Part shown: positions 7,915 through 17,763 of the stretch, piece after piece
How positions within the stretch are numbered: position 1 is the stretch's first letter
Layout: the number at the start of each line of letters is the position of its first letter
Assembly: GCA_016712225.1 (NCBI GenBank)
Contig: JADJRL010000003.1
Location: 2,121,501-2,185,500, forward strand
Length of the DNA: 64,000 bases
Reading direction: 5' to 3'
Origin: Candidatus Defluviibacterium haderslevense
GTDB taxonomy: Bacteria; Bacteroidota; Bacteroidia; Chitinophagales; Saprospiraceae
The notes under the pieces: model-generated
What the model saw: the letters and a program-made list of their open reading frames with translations, nothing else
What the model was told of the DNA's origin: nothing
Databases searched by the model: none
Program-made: the position numbers and the translations under genes

Positions 7915-9852
7915 ATGAATAATATATTGAATCAATTGTACAATAATTCAAAATGGCACCATATTATCTTGTTTATATTGCCATGTTTATTGTTTTTGAA
8001 TACTATAAAGAATGATTTTGTTTTGAATGACCAAATGGTCATAGTAAAAAATCAATTTGTCAATAGTGGAATTTCAGGAATTCCGAAGATACTAAAGAAC
8101 GATACTTATAAAGGTTTTGTAAACAATGATAATAGTCAGATTATTCCTACCGGAGGAAGATATAGACCATTTACATTAGTTCTATTTGCCTTTATTTATC
8201 AAATTTTCGGAGCCAATCCAATGCCATTTCATGTTTTCAATATATTAAGTTTTGCATTATTGTGTTTGATTATTTATACCACAATGAAAAAATTGATACA
8301 ACGAAATTGGCAAAGTGTTGCAGTTCCTGTTTCTTTTGTTGGAACAATATTGTTCGCATTTCATCCAATACACACAGAAGTTGTGGCTAACATCAAGGGA
8401 CTTGATGAAATTTTTTCATTATTGTTTTCGATGTTAGCATTAAATTTATTATTACTATGGGATGAAAGTAAAAAGAACAAATGGGCATGGTTAGCATTGA
8501 TATCATTTATAATGGCTGTTTTTTCTAAAGAAAGCGCCATTCATTTTGTTGTCCTTATTCCGGCAAGTTTTTTATTGTTATGGAATACTTCTTGGGCAGT
8601 ATCTTTTAAGAGAACGATACCAATATTCATTGGTGCTGGTATCTATTTAGCTACCAGAGTTTCTATTTTAGGATCCCTGATCCTGGGCTCAATGTCCAAA
8701 GATTTATTTACTAATCCTTTTCTAAAGATTCAGGGAAATTCAATCATAGAAGCATCATTTTTGGAAAAATCAGGGATGATTTTTTATAGTTTTTTTAAAT
8801 ACCTACAGTTGTTGATTTTTCCACATCCATTAACCCATGATTATTATCCAAAGCAAATACCACTAGATTCTTTATTTACCTTAATTCCCATGATTGGATT
8901 TATCACATTAGGGTTACTTGTGTTTTTATATTTTAAATTTCGAAATCAGAATTCATTTATTTCATTTTTGATATTATTATTTGTGGTGCCATGGTTTATT
9001 ATTTCTAATTATTTATTTAATATTGGTACACCCATGGGAGAACGATTTATGTTTACTTCTTCATTAGCACTTTGTATGGTCATTCCTTTTATTTTGTTTA
9101 AGTATATTCCAAAATATATTCCTATTGCTTCAATTTTTGTAGCCGCATTATTATTTGCTTACAGCATTAAAACTGTGAGTCGAAACCTAGATTGGGCAAA
9201 CGATTATCAATTACTTTCTACTGATATCAAAGTATCAACGAACAGTGCAAAAATATTTAATTCGATGGCGAACAATCGAATTGAATTTTTTAAGCAGTCT
9301 TATAATCCGGAAGTTAGTAAGCAAGCCATGGCAGATGCCATGGCTGATCTTGAGCGAACTATAGAAATATATCCCCGAAATTTAAATGGACTTTATCTTT
9401 TAGGTAATGTTAGTTATATGAATAAGGATTACAAAAAATCTGTGGAGAATTATGAAGCTTATTTAAAATTGGTTCCTAACAACAGTGATGTCATAAAAAA
9501 TATTCAAGTTGCATACAGGGAATTGGGACGTCAGATGGCCATTAAACAAATTGAATTGCCAAAAGCGGCAGATTATTTATTCAAGTCTTTGAAAATTAAA
9601 CCCAATGATCCAAGAGTGTTAGAGGCTATTGGAATAGTTTATGGTTCTAATGAACAGTTTGAGGAATCCATTGATTATTTTAATCAAGCGATTGCTTTGG
9701 ATCCAACAAATGCAAATATTGTAGTCAATTTAGGAAATACTTATTATAAGAAAGGTGATCGGATAACTGCAACGGAATGTATGAAAAGAGCCTACAGTAT
9801 CAATCCTAATTTAGCAGAAACACTTGCAAAAGTCTCCAAGGATTTCTTCTAA
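7915..9852 (+). CDS. TMTC-like multi-pass membrane protein with C-terminal TPR repeats (paralogue 1)
   Basis: Residues 1-420 are a polytopic membrane region with about ten hydrophobic segments; residues 450-645 are TPR repeats (for example YKKSVENYEAYLKLVPNN and FEESIDYFNQAIALDPTN). The membrane part carries GGRYRPFTLV and FHPIHTEVVANIKGLDEI, which resemble motifs of eukaryotic TMTC proteins, a GT-C family of protein O-mannosyltransferases. A role as a lipid-linked-sugar glycosyltransferase for exported proteins is inferred from this likeness, not shown. A close paralogue lies two genes downstream with only yebC between. Confidence 0.72.
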   Translation: MNNILNQLYNNSKWHHIILFILPCLLFLNTIKNDFVLNDQMVIVKNQFVNSGISGIPKILKNDTYKGFVNNDNSQIIPTGGRYRPFTLVLFAFIYQIFGANPMPFHVFNILSFALLCLIIYTTMKKLIQRNWQSVAVPVSFVGTILFAFHPIHTEVVANIKGLDEIFSLLFSMLALNLLLLWDESKKNKWAWLALISFIMAVFSKESAIHFVVLIPASFLLLWNTSWAVSFKRTIPIFIGAGIYLATRVSILGSLILGSMSKDLFTNPFLKIQGNSIIEASFLEKSGMIFYSFFKYLQLLIFPHPLTHDYYPKQIPLDSLFTLIPMIGFITLGLLVFLYFKFRNQNSFISFLILLFVVPWFIISNYLFNIGTPMGERFMFTSSLALCMVIPFILFKYIPKYIPIASIFVAALLFAYSIKTVSRNLDWANDYQLLSTDIKVSTNSAKIFNSMANNRIEFFKQSYNPEVSKQAMADAMADLERTIEIYPRNLNGLYLLGNVSYMNKDYKKSVENYEAYLKLVPNNSDVIKNIQVAYRELGRQMAIKQIELPKAADYLFKSLKIKPNDPRVLEAIGIVYGSNEQFEESIDYFNQAIALDPTNANIVVNLGNTYYKKGDRITATECMKRAYSINPNLAETLAKVSKDFF

Positions 9853-9895
9853 GTAATTGCTCTGTGAAAACAGTTAGTTTATCTGTATATTTTAT

Positions 9896-9903
9896 TATTT
9901 TTG
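9896..9903 (+). promoter_or_regulatory. -7 promoter box (TATTTTTG) before yebC
   Basis: An exact TAnnTTTG match 23 nt upstream of the yebC ATG, placed after the stop of the preceding gene. It suggests that yebC can be transcribed independently. The -33 element is poor. Confidence 0.45.
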
Positions 9904-9926
9904 CCAAATTGTAAATAAATTAAATT

Positions 9927-10637
9927 ATGGGTCGGATTTTTGAAGTTAGAAAGCATACTATGTTTGCTCGTTTTGCAAAGATGAGCAAACAATTTGCAAG
10001 GATAAGTAAAAACGTTTTTATGGCTGTTAAAGCAGCTGGTCCTAATCCTGATAATAATCCGCGGTTAAGAGCTGCCATGCAAAACGCAAAGGCTATAAAT
10101 ATGCCTAAAGAACGATTGGAGGCTGCTATAAAAAAAGCGAGTTCAAAGGATGAGAAAGATTTAGAAATCATAACTTATGAAGGTTATGCAGCTCATGGTA
10201 TAGCAGTATTGGTTGAAACGGTTACAGATAACCCAACCAGAACAGTGGCGAATGTTAGGTCTTATTTTAATAAATATGGTGGAAGTTTGGGAACATCGGG
10301 ATCAGTATCCTTTATGTTCGACCACAAATGTAATTTTCGGGTCAAACGTAAAATGGATGTAGATGTGGATATGTTGGAACTTGAACTCATTGATGTAGGA
10401 TGTGAAGAGCTTTCAGTTGAGAATGATGAATTAATCATATATGGTGCATTTGATGCTTTTGGTAAATTGCATCATTATTTTGAAGAAAACCAATATGAAA
10501 TTGTTGAGTCGGGATTTGATAGAATTCCTACCATGACAAAGAAGTTGACACCTGAACAAGAAATCGATGTCAAAAAACTTTTAGATAAAATGGAAGATGA
10601 TGATGATGTACAAGATGTATACAGCACCATGGAATAA
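9927..10637 (+). CDS. yebC: YebC/PmpR family DNA-binding / translation-associated protein
   Basis: A 236-residue cytoplasmic protein of the YebC/TACO1 family. It starts with the Bacteroidota form of the signature, MGRIFEVRKHTMFARFAKM, followed by NPRLRAAMQNAKAINMPKE and the YEGYAAHGIAVLVE block. The acidic C-terminal third (KMEDDDDVQDVYSTME) matches family length. Known roles include transcriptional regulation (PmpR) and, more recently, relief of ribosome stalling on proline stretches. It is followed 9 nt later by the second TMTC-like gene, so those two probably share a transcript. Confidence 0.95.
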   Translation: MGRIFEVRKHTMFARFAKMSKQFARISKNVFMAVKAAGPNPDNNPRLRAAMQNAKAINMPKERLEAAIKKASSKDEKDLEIITYEGYAAHGIAVLVETVTDNPTRTVANVRSYFNKYGGSLGTSGSVSFMFDHKCNFRVKRKMDVDVDMLELELIDVGCEELSVENDELIIYGAFDAFGKLHHYFEENQYEIVESGFDRIPTMTKKLTPEQEIDVKKLLDKMEDDDDVQDVYSTME

Positions 10638-10646
10638 TTAAACATT

Positions 10647-12578
10647 ATGGTAAATAAGTGGGAGCATTATTTTCAACAAGTTTTTAATAATGGAAAGTAT
10701 CATAAACTGATCATTAGTTTTTTTGCATTTTTTATTTATGCTAATACCACGCTCAATCAATTTTGTGTGGATGATAGTATAGTCATCACCAAAAATGAGT
10801 ATGTTACTAAGGGTTTTTCAGGCATACCAAACATATTAAATAAAGATACATTTAGAGGCTTTTTTAAAAAAGAAGGCAAGGACAAATTGGTTTCCGGTGG
10901 CAGATATAGACCTTTGACTTTGGTAGCTTTTGCTATACTTTATCAATGTGTAGGAGCCAATCCTTTTATGTTTCATTTGCTTTGTATAATTTGTTTTATC
11001 TTATTATGTAATTTTATATATTTAGTATTACTTCAATTATTTCGGAATCAAAAGCTAGTTTCTCCTATCGCACTGGCATTTTTATCGACACTTTTTTTTG
11101 TAGGTCATCCTATACATACAGAATGTGTCGCTAATATTAAAGGATTGGACGAGGTAGCAGCATTGTTATTTTCTATTTTATCATTTCATTTTATTTTAAA
11201 TTGGTGTGAAAACAATAGACCATTTCACCTTATGTTAAGTATGGTATTTTTATTTTTAGGACTCATGTCTAAAGAAAATACCATTTCGTTTTTAGTATTA
11301 ATACCCTTTGCAACGATTTTATTTTATAAGACTTCTATGGGTAAAACATTTAAAATATTCTCAGCTTTGCTTTTGCCTGTTTTAATATTTTTATTGATCA
11401 GGGGCTCTATTTTAGGTTGGAATCCAGTGGAAGGAATTTCAGGTGAATTGATGAATAATCCATTTCTTAAATTTACGAATGGAAAATATGTATCCATGAA
11501 TTTAGGTGAAAGAATAGGAACCATTTCTTATACCTTAGTTCGATATATAGGTTTGTTATTCATTCCTCACCCTCTTACTTCAGATTATTATCCGAAGCAT
11601 ATCGTCATGCATACCATGAGTTCGCCGATATCTATTTTGGGATTTTTGGGATATATTTCATTTATTATAATGGGAATGATTCAATTGAAGAGAAATCAAA
11701 TTATAAGTTTTTCGATCTTTTTGTATTTGATTCCGTTGTTCATTGTTTCCAATTTAGTATTCTCTGTTGGTACATTAATGGGTGAGCGATTTTTATTTAT
11801 GTCATCACTTGGATTTTGTATCTTATTAGCATATGTTTTATTAAAATATTTAAATAAAACTCAGGTATTATGGTTTAGTTCGATCATTTTATTTTTGTAT
11901 TCCGTTAAGACCATTGCACGAAATATGGATTGGAAAGATGACCGCACCATTATATTTACCGATGTTAAAACGTCTTCAAATAGTGCAAAAATAAACAATG
12001 CGGCTGGAGCGGTTTTATTGGAAGATGTCATGAAGGATCGAGAATCAAAAGCTTCACAAGTATCCTTAGAGAGAGCCATCAAGTATTTGAAGAAAGCATT
12101 AGAAATTCATCCAAAATACTTTGATGCCAATAGATTATTAGGAAATGCTTATTTCTTTAAAAAGGAATACAGTCAGGCTATAGCCTATTATAGTGAAGTC
12201 TTAAAGTATCTGCCCGGAGATGAGGAGAGTTTAACGAATTTGAACATTACCTATAGAGAATATGCTAGGCAATTGGGTATGGAACAAAACAATCCTACAC
12301 TAGCTATTGAATATTTAAATAAAGCATTGGTTTTGGAACCTAATGATCAATTGACCTTGAATTTATTAGGAGTTGCATATGGGACATTGAGCAATTATCC
12401 AAAGGCGCTCGAGTATTTTAATCGTGTGTTGCAATTGGCTCCAAACTCTGCTGATTCGTACTTTAATCTCTATTTGACTTATTCCAATTCGGGAGATAAA
12501 CAAAAGGCTGCTGAATTTTTGATGAAGGCCCAAAATTTGGATCCTAATATTTTATCTAAATATCAAGGTGTCAAATAA
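10647..12578 (+). CDS. TMTC-like multi-pass membrane protein with C-terminal TPR repeats (paralogue 2)
   Basis: 643 residues, same architecture as the protein at 7915: about ten membrane segments, then TPR repeats from about residue 460. Shared motifs include SGGRYRPLTLV, GHPIHTECVANIKGLDEV, and an NMDWKDD block (NLDWAND in the paralogue). The two proteins align over their whole length but differ at many positions, so the duplication is not recent. Function as a GT-C glycosyltransferase is inferred from TMTC-like motifs. Its stop at 12576-12578 immediately precedes the GH3 gene start at 12580, so translational coupling is likely. Confidence 0.72.
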   Translation: MVNKWEHYFQQVFNNGKYHKLIISFFAFFIYANTTLNQFCVDDSIVITKNEYVTKGFSGIPNILNKDTFRGFFKKEGKDKLVSGGRYRPLTLVAFAILYQCVGANPFMFHLLCIICFILLCNFIYLVLLQLFRNQKLVSPIALAFLSTLFFVGHPIHTECVANIKGLDEVAALLFSILSFHFILNWCENNRPFHLMLSMVFLFLGLMSKENTISFLVLIPFATILFYKTSMGKTFKIFSALLLPVLIFLLIRGSILGWNPVEGISGELMNNPFLKFTNGKYVSMNLGERIGTISYTLVRYIGLLFIPHPLTSDYYPKHIVMHTMSSPISILGFLGYISFIIMGMIQLKRNQIISFSIFLYLIPLFIVSNLVFSVGTLMGERFLFMSSLGFCILLAYVLLKYLNKTQVLWFSSIILFLYSVKTIARNMDWKDDRTIIFTDVKTSSNSAKINNAAGAVLLEDVMKDRESKASQVSLERAIKYLKKALEIHPKYFDANRLLGNAYFFKKEYSQAIAYYSEVLKYLPGDEESLTNLNITYREYARQLGMEQNNPTLAIEYLNKALVLEPNDQLTLNLLGVAYGTLSNYPKALEYFNRVLQLAPNSADSYFNLYLTYSNSGDKQKAAEFLMKAQNLDPNILSKYQGVK

Positions 12579-12579
12579 T

Positions 12580-15480
12580 ATGAAATCAGTTCGATTATTA
12601 TTTTTTTTAATACTGCACCAGATTAGTGGTTTTAGTCAAACGCCAGAATCGTTATGGATAAAGAACACTTTGGATAGTATGACCCTTGATGAAAAAATTG
12701 GACAATTATTCATCGTTAGGGCATATGGAAATAATGATACCAATGCTATAGCAGCATTACGTGAAACCATTTCAAAATACAATGTAGGCGGCCTTTGTTT
12801 TTTTCAAGGTTCGGCGGATATTCAGGCTAAATTAACCAATGAATATCAACAGTTATCAAAATATCCTTTGCTAATAAGTATGGATGCTGAGTTTGGTTTA
12901 GGTATGCGATTGAAATCCGATGGGTTTAGTTTTCCAAAACAATTGACGCTTGGTGCTATACAGAATAATCATTTAATCTATGACACCGGACTTAATATGG
13001 CATCTCATTTAAAACGGATGGGTGTTCATCTCAATTTTGCTCCTGTTTTAGATATCAATAATAATCCATCCAATCCGGTAATTAATGAAAGATCATTTGG
13101 TGAAAATAAACTTAATGTAACATCAAAGTCCTACTTATTTATGCAAGGACTTCAAGATGGAGGTGTAATGGCTTGCGCAAAACATTTTCCCGGGCATGGA
13201 AATACGGATGTGGATTCACATCTTGATTTGCCTATTATCAATAGTTCACGAAAGGAATTGGACTCTATAGAGTTATATCCATTTCAAGTGATCACTAAAT
13301 TAAATATTGCTTCTGTAATGGTAGCTCACCTGAGTATACCTTCACTCGATAGCTGTGTAAATATGCCTTGCTCATTATCACCTTACATCATCAACTCCAT
13401 TTTGAGAAAAGAATATCATTACGATGGTCTTGTCATTACAGATGCTTTAGAAATGAAAGGTGTAACTAAAAATTTTACAGCCGGTGAATTGGAGTTAAAT
13501 GCATTTAAAGCAGGAAATGATGTTTTGTTATTGAGTGAAAAACTACCTGAAGCCATTAATAGAATCAAAACAGCGATTTTATCAGGAGAAATTAGTGAGT
13601 TGGAATTGGATGAAAAAGTGAAGCGAATTCTGACAGCAAAGGCCAATTGTGGATTGATGAATTTTATTCCAATAAAGCTGGAAGAAATCGTTAAAGATAT
13701 AAACAAGCCCAAATCATATGCTTTAAAAGATAAATTATATCGTAATGCCATTACTTTAATTAAAGATGATTTTAATGCAGTACCGATCCGAGAGATACCA
13801 CAAAAAATAGTAACCATTTCAGTAGGAGTAACGAGTAGAACCAATTTTCAAAAACGAATTTCCAGTTATTGTAAGACAACGGAATTTGTTTTGAATAAGG
13901 AGCAAGGATTAAGTGAAGAAATGAGAACGCAAATTGAAAAAGCGGATCTCGTTATTTTTTCATTGCATAAATTAAATTACAAAAAGTCAGACCGATATGG
14001 TTTGTCAAGTATTTCGAAACAAATATTTGAGGAATTTGGACAAAATAAGCGTGTCATCATTACGGTCTTTGGAAGTCCTTATGTAGTTTCTGATTTTGAA
14101 TCATTGGCTGCTATCATGTTGGCCTATGAAGATACTGAATTGGTTCAAGATATAGCTGCACAATTATTGTTTGGAACAGACCCAATTCGTGGTTATCTTC
14201 CGGTCACCATTTCTAAAACATTACAACAAGGAAAATCCATCAAAAGACCTTCATTGATGCGTTTGGGTTATGCTATACCTGAATCTACACAATTGAATTC
14301 TGATACTTTGGCAAGCATTCGAAATATTGTCAACCAAATTATTTTAAGTAAGGCAGCTCCGGGATGTCAGGTTCTTGTAGCAAAGGATAATAAAATAGTG
14401 TTTAATGAGGCTTTTGGTACTTTGGATTACCAGGCTTTTGATAGTGTTCATTTAAATACCTTATATGATATAGCCAGTTTGACTAAAATTATGGCAACTG
14501 TTCCTGCATTAATGACATTAGAAGATGATGGTAAATTAGACTACCAAAAACCATTTGCAAATTACCTACCATCTTTTAAAAATACCAACAAGGAGAAATT
14601 AACCATCAAGGATTTTTTATTGCATCAAGGTCAATTGGTTAGTTGGATTCCTTTTTATAAATCGACATTGGTAGCTCCGGACACATTAAATATTCTTGAT
14701 TACGAATATTATAAATTTTCTAAATCGGATACCTTCGGAATTCATGTTGCTGATCAATTATTTTTGAGATCAGATATTATAGATACGATTAAAAGTAAAA
14801 TTTTGATGAGTAAGTTACATGATCAAAAGAAATATCTATATTCTGATTTGGGTTTTTATTTTATTCCAGAATTAATACAAAGTTTAACCGGTATTTCTTT
14901 TGTAGATTATTTAAATACATCGATTTACAATCCATTACATATCGAACGATTGACCTATCAACCACTTCAACACGGATATCAACTTAATGATATAGCTCCT
15001 ACTGAAGAGGATTCCTACTTTCGGCATCAACGAATTCAAGGTTATGTGCATGATATGGGTGCAGCAATGATGAATGGGATTAGTGGTCATGCGGGATTGT
15101 TCAGTAATAGCCAAAGTCTTGCGGTCATCATGCAGTGTTATTTAAATTTGGGTTATTATGGAGGACGTGAATATTTTAGTTCCAATCAAGTTCGAAAATT
15201 CACAGGAAGAGATACAGAATTTTCAAGAAGAGGTTTGGGTTTTGATTTGAAAGAGCTGAACACAACAGATATACCCTACGTTTCTTCTTTATCATCAGAT
15301 GCTACATATGGCCATCAGGGGTTTACTGGAACCTGTTTATGGGCTGACCCTGTTAATAATATACTCTTTATCTTTCTATCGAATAGAACATATCCTGATG
15401 GGAAAATAAATTTATTGCATAAGTATAGATATAGAACACAAATTCAAGATATTATTTATAAAGCGCGAATGGTATTATGA
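12580..15480 (+). CDS. GH3 beta-N-acetylglucosaminidase fused to a beta-lactamase-type serine hydrolase
   Basis: A 966-residue exported two-domain enzyme. The ATG at 12580 is preferred over an upstream GTG at 12568 because it gives a compact signal peptide (KSVRLLFFLILHQISGFSQ). The GH3 domain (about residues 25-370) has KHFPGHGNTDVDSH, holding the Asp212/His214 NagZ-type acid-base dyad, and the nucleophile Asp288 in VITDALEMKG. A middle region resembles the GH3 C-terminal domain. The last 380 residues are a penicillin-binding-protein/beta-lactamase fold with Ser633-x-x-Lys636, Tyr754-Ser-Asp756 and His912-x-Gly914. A role in peptidoglycan turnover, cutting sugar and peptide or ester bonds, is inferred. 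Fusions of this type occur in Bacteroidota. It overlaps the next gene by ATGA. Confidence 0.88.
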   Translation: MKSVRLLFFLILHQISGFSQTPESLWIKNTLDSMTLDEKIGQLFIVRAYGNNDTNAIAALRETISKYNVGGLCFFQGSADIQAKLTNEYQQLSKYPLLISMDAEFGLGMRLKSDGFSFPKQLTLGAIQNNHLIYDTGLNMASHLKRMGVHLNFAPVLDINNNPSNPVINERSFGENKLNVTSKSYLFMQGLQDGGVMACAKHFPGHGNTDVDSHLDLPIINSSRKELDSIELYPFQVITKLNIASVMVAHLSIPSLDSCVNMPCSLSPYIINSILRKEYHYDGLVITDALEMKGVTKNFTAGELELNAFKAGNDVLLLSEKLPEAINRIKTAILSGEISELELDEKVKRILTAKANCGLMNFIPIKLEEIVKDINKPKSYALKDKLYRNAITLIKDDFNAVPIREIPQKIVTISVGVTSRTNFQKRISSYCKTTEFVLNKEQGLSEEMRTQIEKADLVIFSLHKLNYKKSDRYGLSSISKQIFEEFGQNKRVIITVFGSPYVVSDFESLAAIMLAYEDTELVQDIAAQLLFGTDPIRGYLPVTISKTLQQGKSIKRPSLMRLGYAIPESTQLNSDTLASIRNIVNQIILSKAAPGCQVLVAKDNKIVFNEAFGTLDYQAFDSVHLNTLYDIASLTKIMATVPALMTLEDDGKLDYQKPFANYLPSFKNTNKEKLTIKDFLLHQGQLVSWIPFYKSTLVAPDTLNILDYEYYKFSKSDTFGIHVADQLFLRSDIIDTIKSKILMSKLHDQKKYLYSDLGFYFIPELIQSLTGISFVDYLNTSIYNPLHIERLTYQPLQHGYQLNDIAPTEEDSYFRHQRIQGYVHDMGAAMMNGISGHAGLFSNSQSLAVIMQCYLNLGYYGGREYFSSNQVRKFTGRDTEFSRRGLGFDLKELNTTDIPYVSSLSSDATYGHQGFTGTCLWADPVNNILFIFLSNRTYPDGKINLLHKYRYRTQIQDIIYKARMVL

Positions 15481-16700
15481 ATTTAAGCGCTTATTTTGCC
15501 AAAAAATATTTAGTTAGTAAATCTTCTTCACAGGCTATACATTGGATAACCGGGATTTCTATTTTAGGAATTTCTATTGGTACAGCAGCATTAATCATCG
15601 TCTTATCAGTATTCAACGGATTTGAATTTTTACTATCCAGTTTATTTAGCAAACACAATCCTGATATAAAAATTGTACGAGAAGGGGGTCAATTATTTTT
15701 GGATGATGACCAAATGATGTCACGTATTAAACAACTTAAAGATATTAAGCTGGTATCAAAAAGTTTAGATCAAATCTGTATGTTTCAATACAATGAATCA
15801 CAGGATTTTGGAACCATAAAAGGTATTGATTCGAATTTTAGACAAGTGATATTATTAGATTCTGCATTGGTTGATGGTTCTTTAGCGCGACTGATTGAGA
15901 ATCCATATTTTGCTATTGTAGGGGTGGGGGTTAAGAATAAGTTAGGTATTAGTCTTGAAAATATACTTGAGGATATTAGTGTTTATGTTCCTAAATTGGG
16001 TGAGGCTATTGATGAATTATCTAAAAGTAAATTTAAAGAATATCAAATTCGCCCAGAAGCCATTTTTTCGCTTAATCAAGAGTCTGATGGTGAATATATT
16101 TATACGGACTTAAGTGTTTTACAATCGTTTATTGGAGACCAGAAATGGATTAGTTCTATTGAGTTAAAGCTTATTGAGCAAGCCGACATTAAGTTATTAA
16201 AGAAAGAGTTGGAAGTGATTTGTGGCAAAGACTTTTTGATTAAGGACAGATATATGCAAGATGAGTCTTTTCTAAGAATCATGAATTTAGAGAAATGGCT
16301 CTTTTTTTTATTATTTAGTTTGACATTGATTTTAGTGTCATTTACAGTTGTTGGTAGTTTGTGGATGATAGTATTAGAAAAACGGATTGATATTTCAATA
16401 TTGAAATCATTGGGAATGCTTAATAGGGATATTAGGAGAATATTTATTTTTGTTGGTTTAGGCATAGGTATATTGGGCTTGATTTTAGGATTTGGAATGG
16501 CTATTGGGTTTTATTTTTTACAAGATAGATATGCATTGATAGGTGTTCCGGATGAATTTATTATTGATTCCTATCCAATATCTTTAAAATTCATGGATTT
16601 CATCATTGTTTCTGTAACCGTATTGTCGATAGTTTTTCTGGCTTCATTATTACCTGCACAAAAAATAAAGGAAGTTAAGTCAATTTTTAGGGAAGAATAA
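15477..16700 (+). CDS. FtsX-like / LolC-LolE-type ABC transporter permease
   Basis: A 407-residue inner membrane protein with one N-terminal membrane segment after SSSQAIHWITGISILGISIG, a large periplasmic domain (about residues 50-265) and three C-terminal segments, with KRIDISILKSLGM as the cytoplasmic coupling motif of FtsX permeases. This layout fits LolC/E, which extract lipoproteins for transport to the outer membrane. No ATPase gene is adjacent. It overlaps the stop of the GH3 gene by 4 nt, which suggests coupled translation. Confidence 0.85.
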   Translation: MNLSAYFAKKYLVSKSSSQAIHWITGISILGISIGTAALIIVLSVFNGFEFLLSSLFSKHNPDIKIVREGGQLFLDDDQMMSRIKQLKDIKLVSKSLDQICMFQYNESQDFGTIKGIDSNFRQVILLDSALVDGSLARLIENPYFAIVGVGVKNKLGISLENILEDISVYVPKLGEAIDELSKSKFKEYQIRPEAIFSLNQESDGEYIYTDLSVLQSFIGDQKWISSIELKLIEQADIKLLKKELEVICGKDFLIKDRYMQDESFLRIMNLEKWLFFLLFSLTLILVSFTVVGSLWMIVLEKRIDISILKSLGMLNRDIRRIFIFVGLGIGILGLILGFGMAIGFYFLQDRYALIGVPDEFIIDSYPISLKFMDFIIVSVTVLSIVFLASLLPAQKIKEVKSIFREE

Positions 16701-16725
16701 TTGGAATGTTATAATTTTGCAGTTG

Positions 16726-17091
16726 ATGGAAAAGTGGCAAATCGATTTTGAATGGTTGCGTATTAAGCATTTTATTAAAGACCAAATTGGTCGAACTGAA
16801 TTGCCTGATATGAATGCTATATTGTTTCTGATAGGAATACAGGAATTGGGTAAGGGTTCTATCGGAAAATTTACTAAAGAGGAGAAACGTGATCTCATGC
16901 ATATAGCTTCATGTCGGTTGTTGAGTCAGGAAGGGTATTATGAATTTAAGGGCTTAGATCATGAGGGATGGCCACATTATGAGCAGCTTAAACCTTTTCC
17001 AATAAAGGGTGTTGATGAGCAAGAAGATTTTTTAAAAAGTCAGATTATCAAATATTTTACGAGTTCTTACCCAGCTATTTTTGAAAATTAA
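16726..17091 (+). CDS. Uncharacterised small cytoplasmic protein
   Basis: About 121 residues, no signal peptide or membrane segment. The ATG at 16726 is chosen over a TTG nine bases upstream, which falls inside a TAATTTTG promoter-like box (16712-16719). The sequence is mixed helical with the patterns FEWLRIKHFIKD, LPDMNAILFLIGIQELG and a KGLDHEGWPHYE segment. I recognise no domain; its sequence style suggests a conserved Bacteroidota family. It sits between a permease and two cyclophilins and is separated from the next start by 3 nt. Confidence 0.75.
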   Translation: MEKWQIDFEWLRIKHFIKDQIGRTELPDMNAILFLIGIQELGKGSIGKFTKEEKRDLMHIASCRLLSQEGYYEFKGLDHEGWPHYEQLKPFPIKGVDEQEDFLKSQIIKYFTSSYPAIFEN

Positions 17092-17094
17092 TTT

Positions 17095-17748
17095 ATGAAA
17101 CCATATTTATTATTACTGTTTATTGGATTTTATTTAGTGAATTGTAGTCAGGGATCAAAGCAAAAAGGTGATTTTGTAATCATCCATACAGATTTTGGTG
17201 ATATGAAGGCTAAATTGTATGATTCGACTCCAAAACATAAAGCGAATTTCCTAAAACTTGTTAAAGAAGGGTATTATGATGATTTGTTATTTCATAGAGT
17301 GATTAAGCAATTTATGATTCAGGGAGGAGATCCAGAATCCAGAACATCACATGAGGGTTTGCCATTGGGACAAGGTGGTCCAGGTTATACCATAGAACCT
17401 GAGATTGGAAAATTTCACTTTAAAGGTGCTTTATCAGCTGCTCGTTTAGGTGATCAAGTTAATCCTGGTAAATTATCTTCAGGATCCCAATTTTTTATAG
17501 TAGATGGTCAAAAATGTGATTCGAGGCAAGTAGATATGATGGGAACTTCTAAAGGCATGAAATATTCACCTGAAGACTATAAAAAGTATGAAACTCTCGG
17601 TGGAACTCCTTTTCTGGATGGTGATTATACCGTTTTTGGGGAGATCGTAGAAGGATTAGATGTAATTGATAAAATTACAGCACAACCATGTGATCAAGCC
17701 AATAGACCCAATCAAAATATTAGGATGACGATTAAGATTGTTAATTAA
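17095..17748 (+). CDS. Cyclophilin-type peptidyl-prolyl isomerase lipoprotein
   Basis: 217 residues. A lipoprotein signal peptide ends at the lipobox LVNC (Cys17 or so), predicting anchoring to a membrane in the envelope. The cyclophilin fold follows with FHRVIKQFMIQGGDP (catalytic Arg and the Phe-Met-Gln cluster), GALSAAR, SGSQFFI and YTVFGEIVEGLDVIDKI. It should catalyse prolyl isomerisation of exported proteins. An insertion before the last strand (about residues 140-170) is typical for the Bacteroidota lipoprotein type. It is followed after 15 nt by a second cyclophilin. Confidence 0.93.
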   Translation: MKPYLLLLFIGFYLVNCSQGSKQKGDFVIIHTDFGDMKAKLYDSTPKHKANFLKLVKEGYYDDLLFHRVIKQFMIQGGDPESRTSHEGLPLGQGGPGYTIEPEIGKFHFKGALSAARLGDQVNPGKLSSGSQFFIVDGQKCDSRQVDMMGTSKGMKYSPEDYKKYETLGGTPFLDGDYTVFGEIVEGLDVIDKITAQPCDQANRPNQNIRMTIKIVN

Positions 17749-17763
17749 TTTTATAATAAAGTG

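Noticed and set aside
12568..12579. GTG start for the GH3 fusion
   Set aside because: It overlaps the previous gene and adds MSNN before a good signal peptide; the ATG at 12580 is a better start.
13419..13844. Minus-strand frame of 141 codons within the GH3 fusion gene
   Set aside because: It is antisense to the conserved GH3 region, and has no recognisable protein family.
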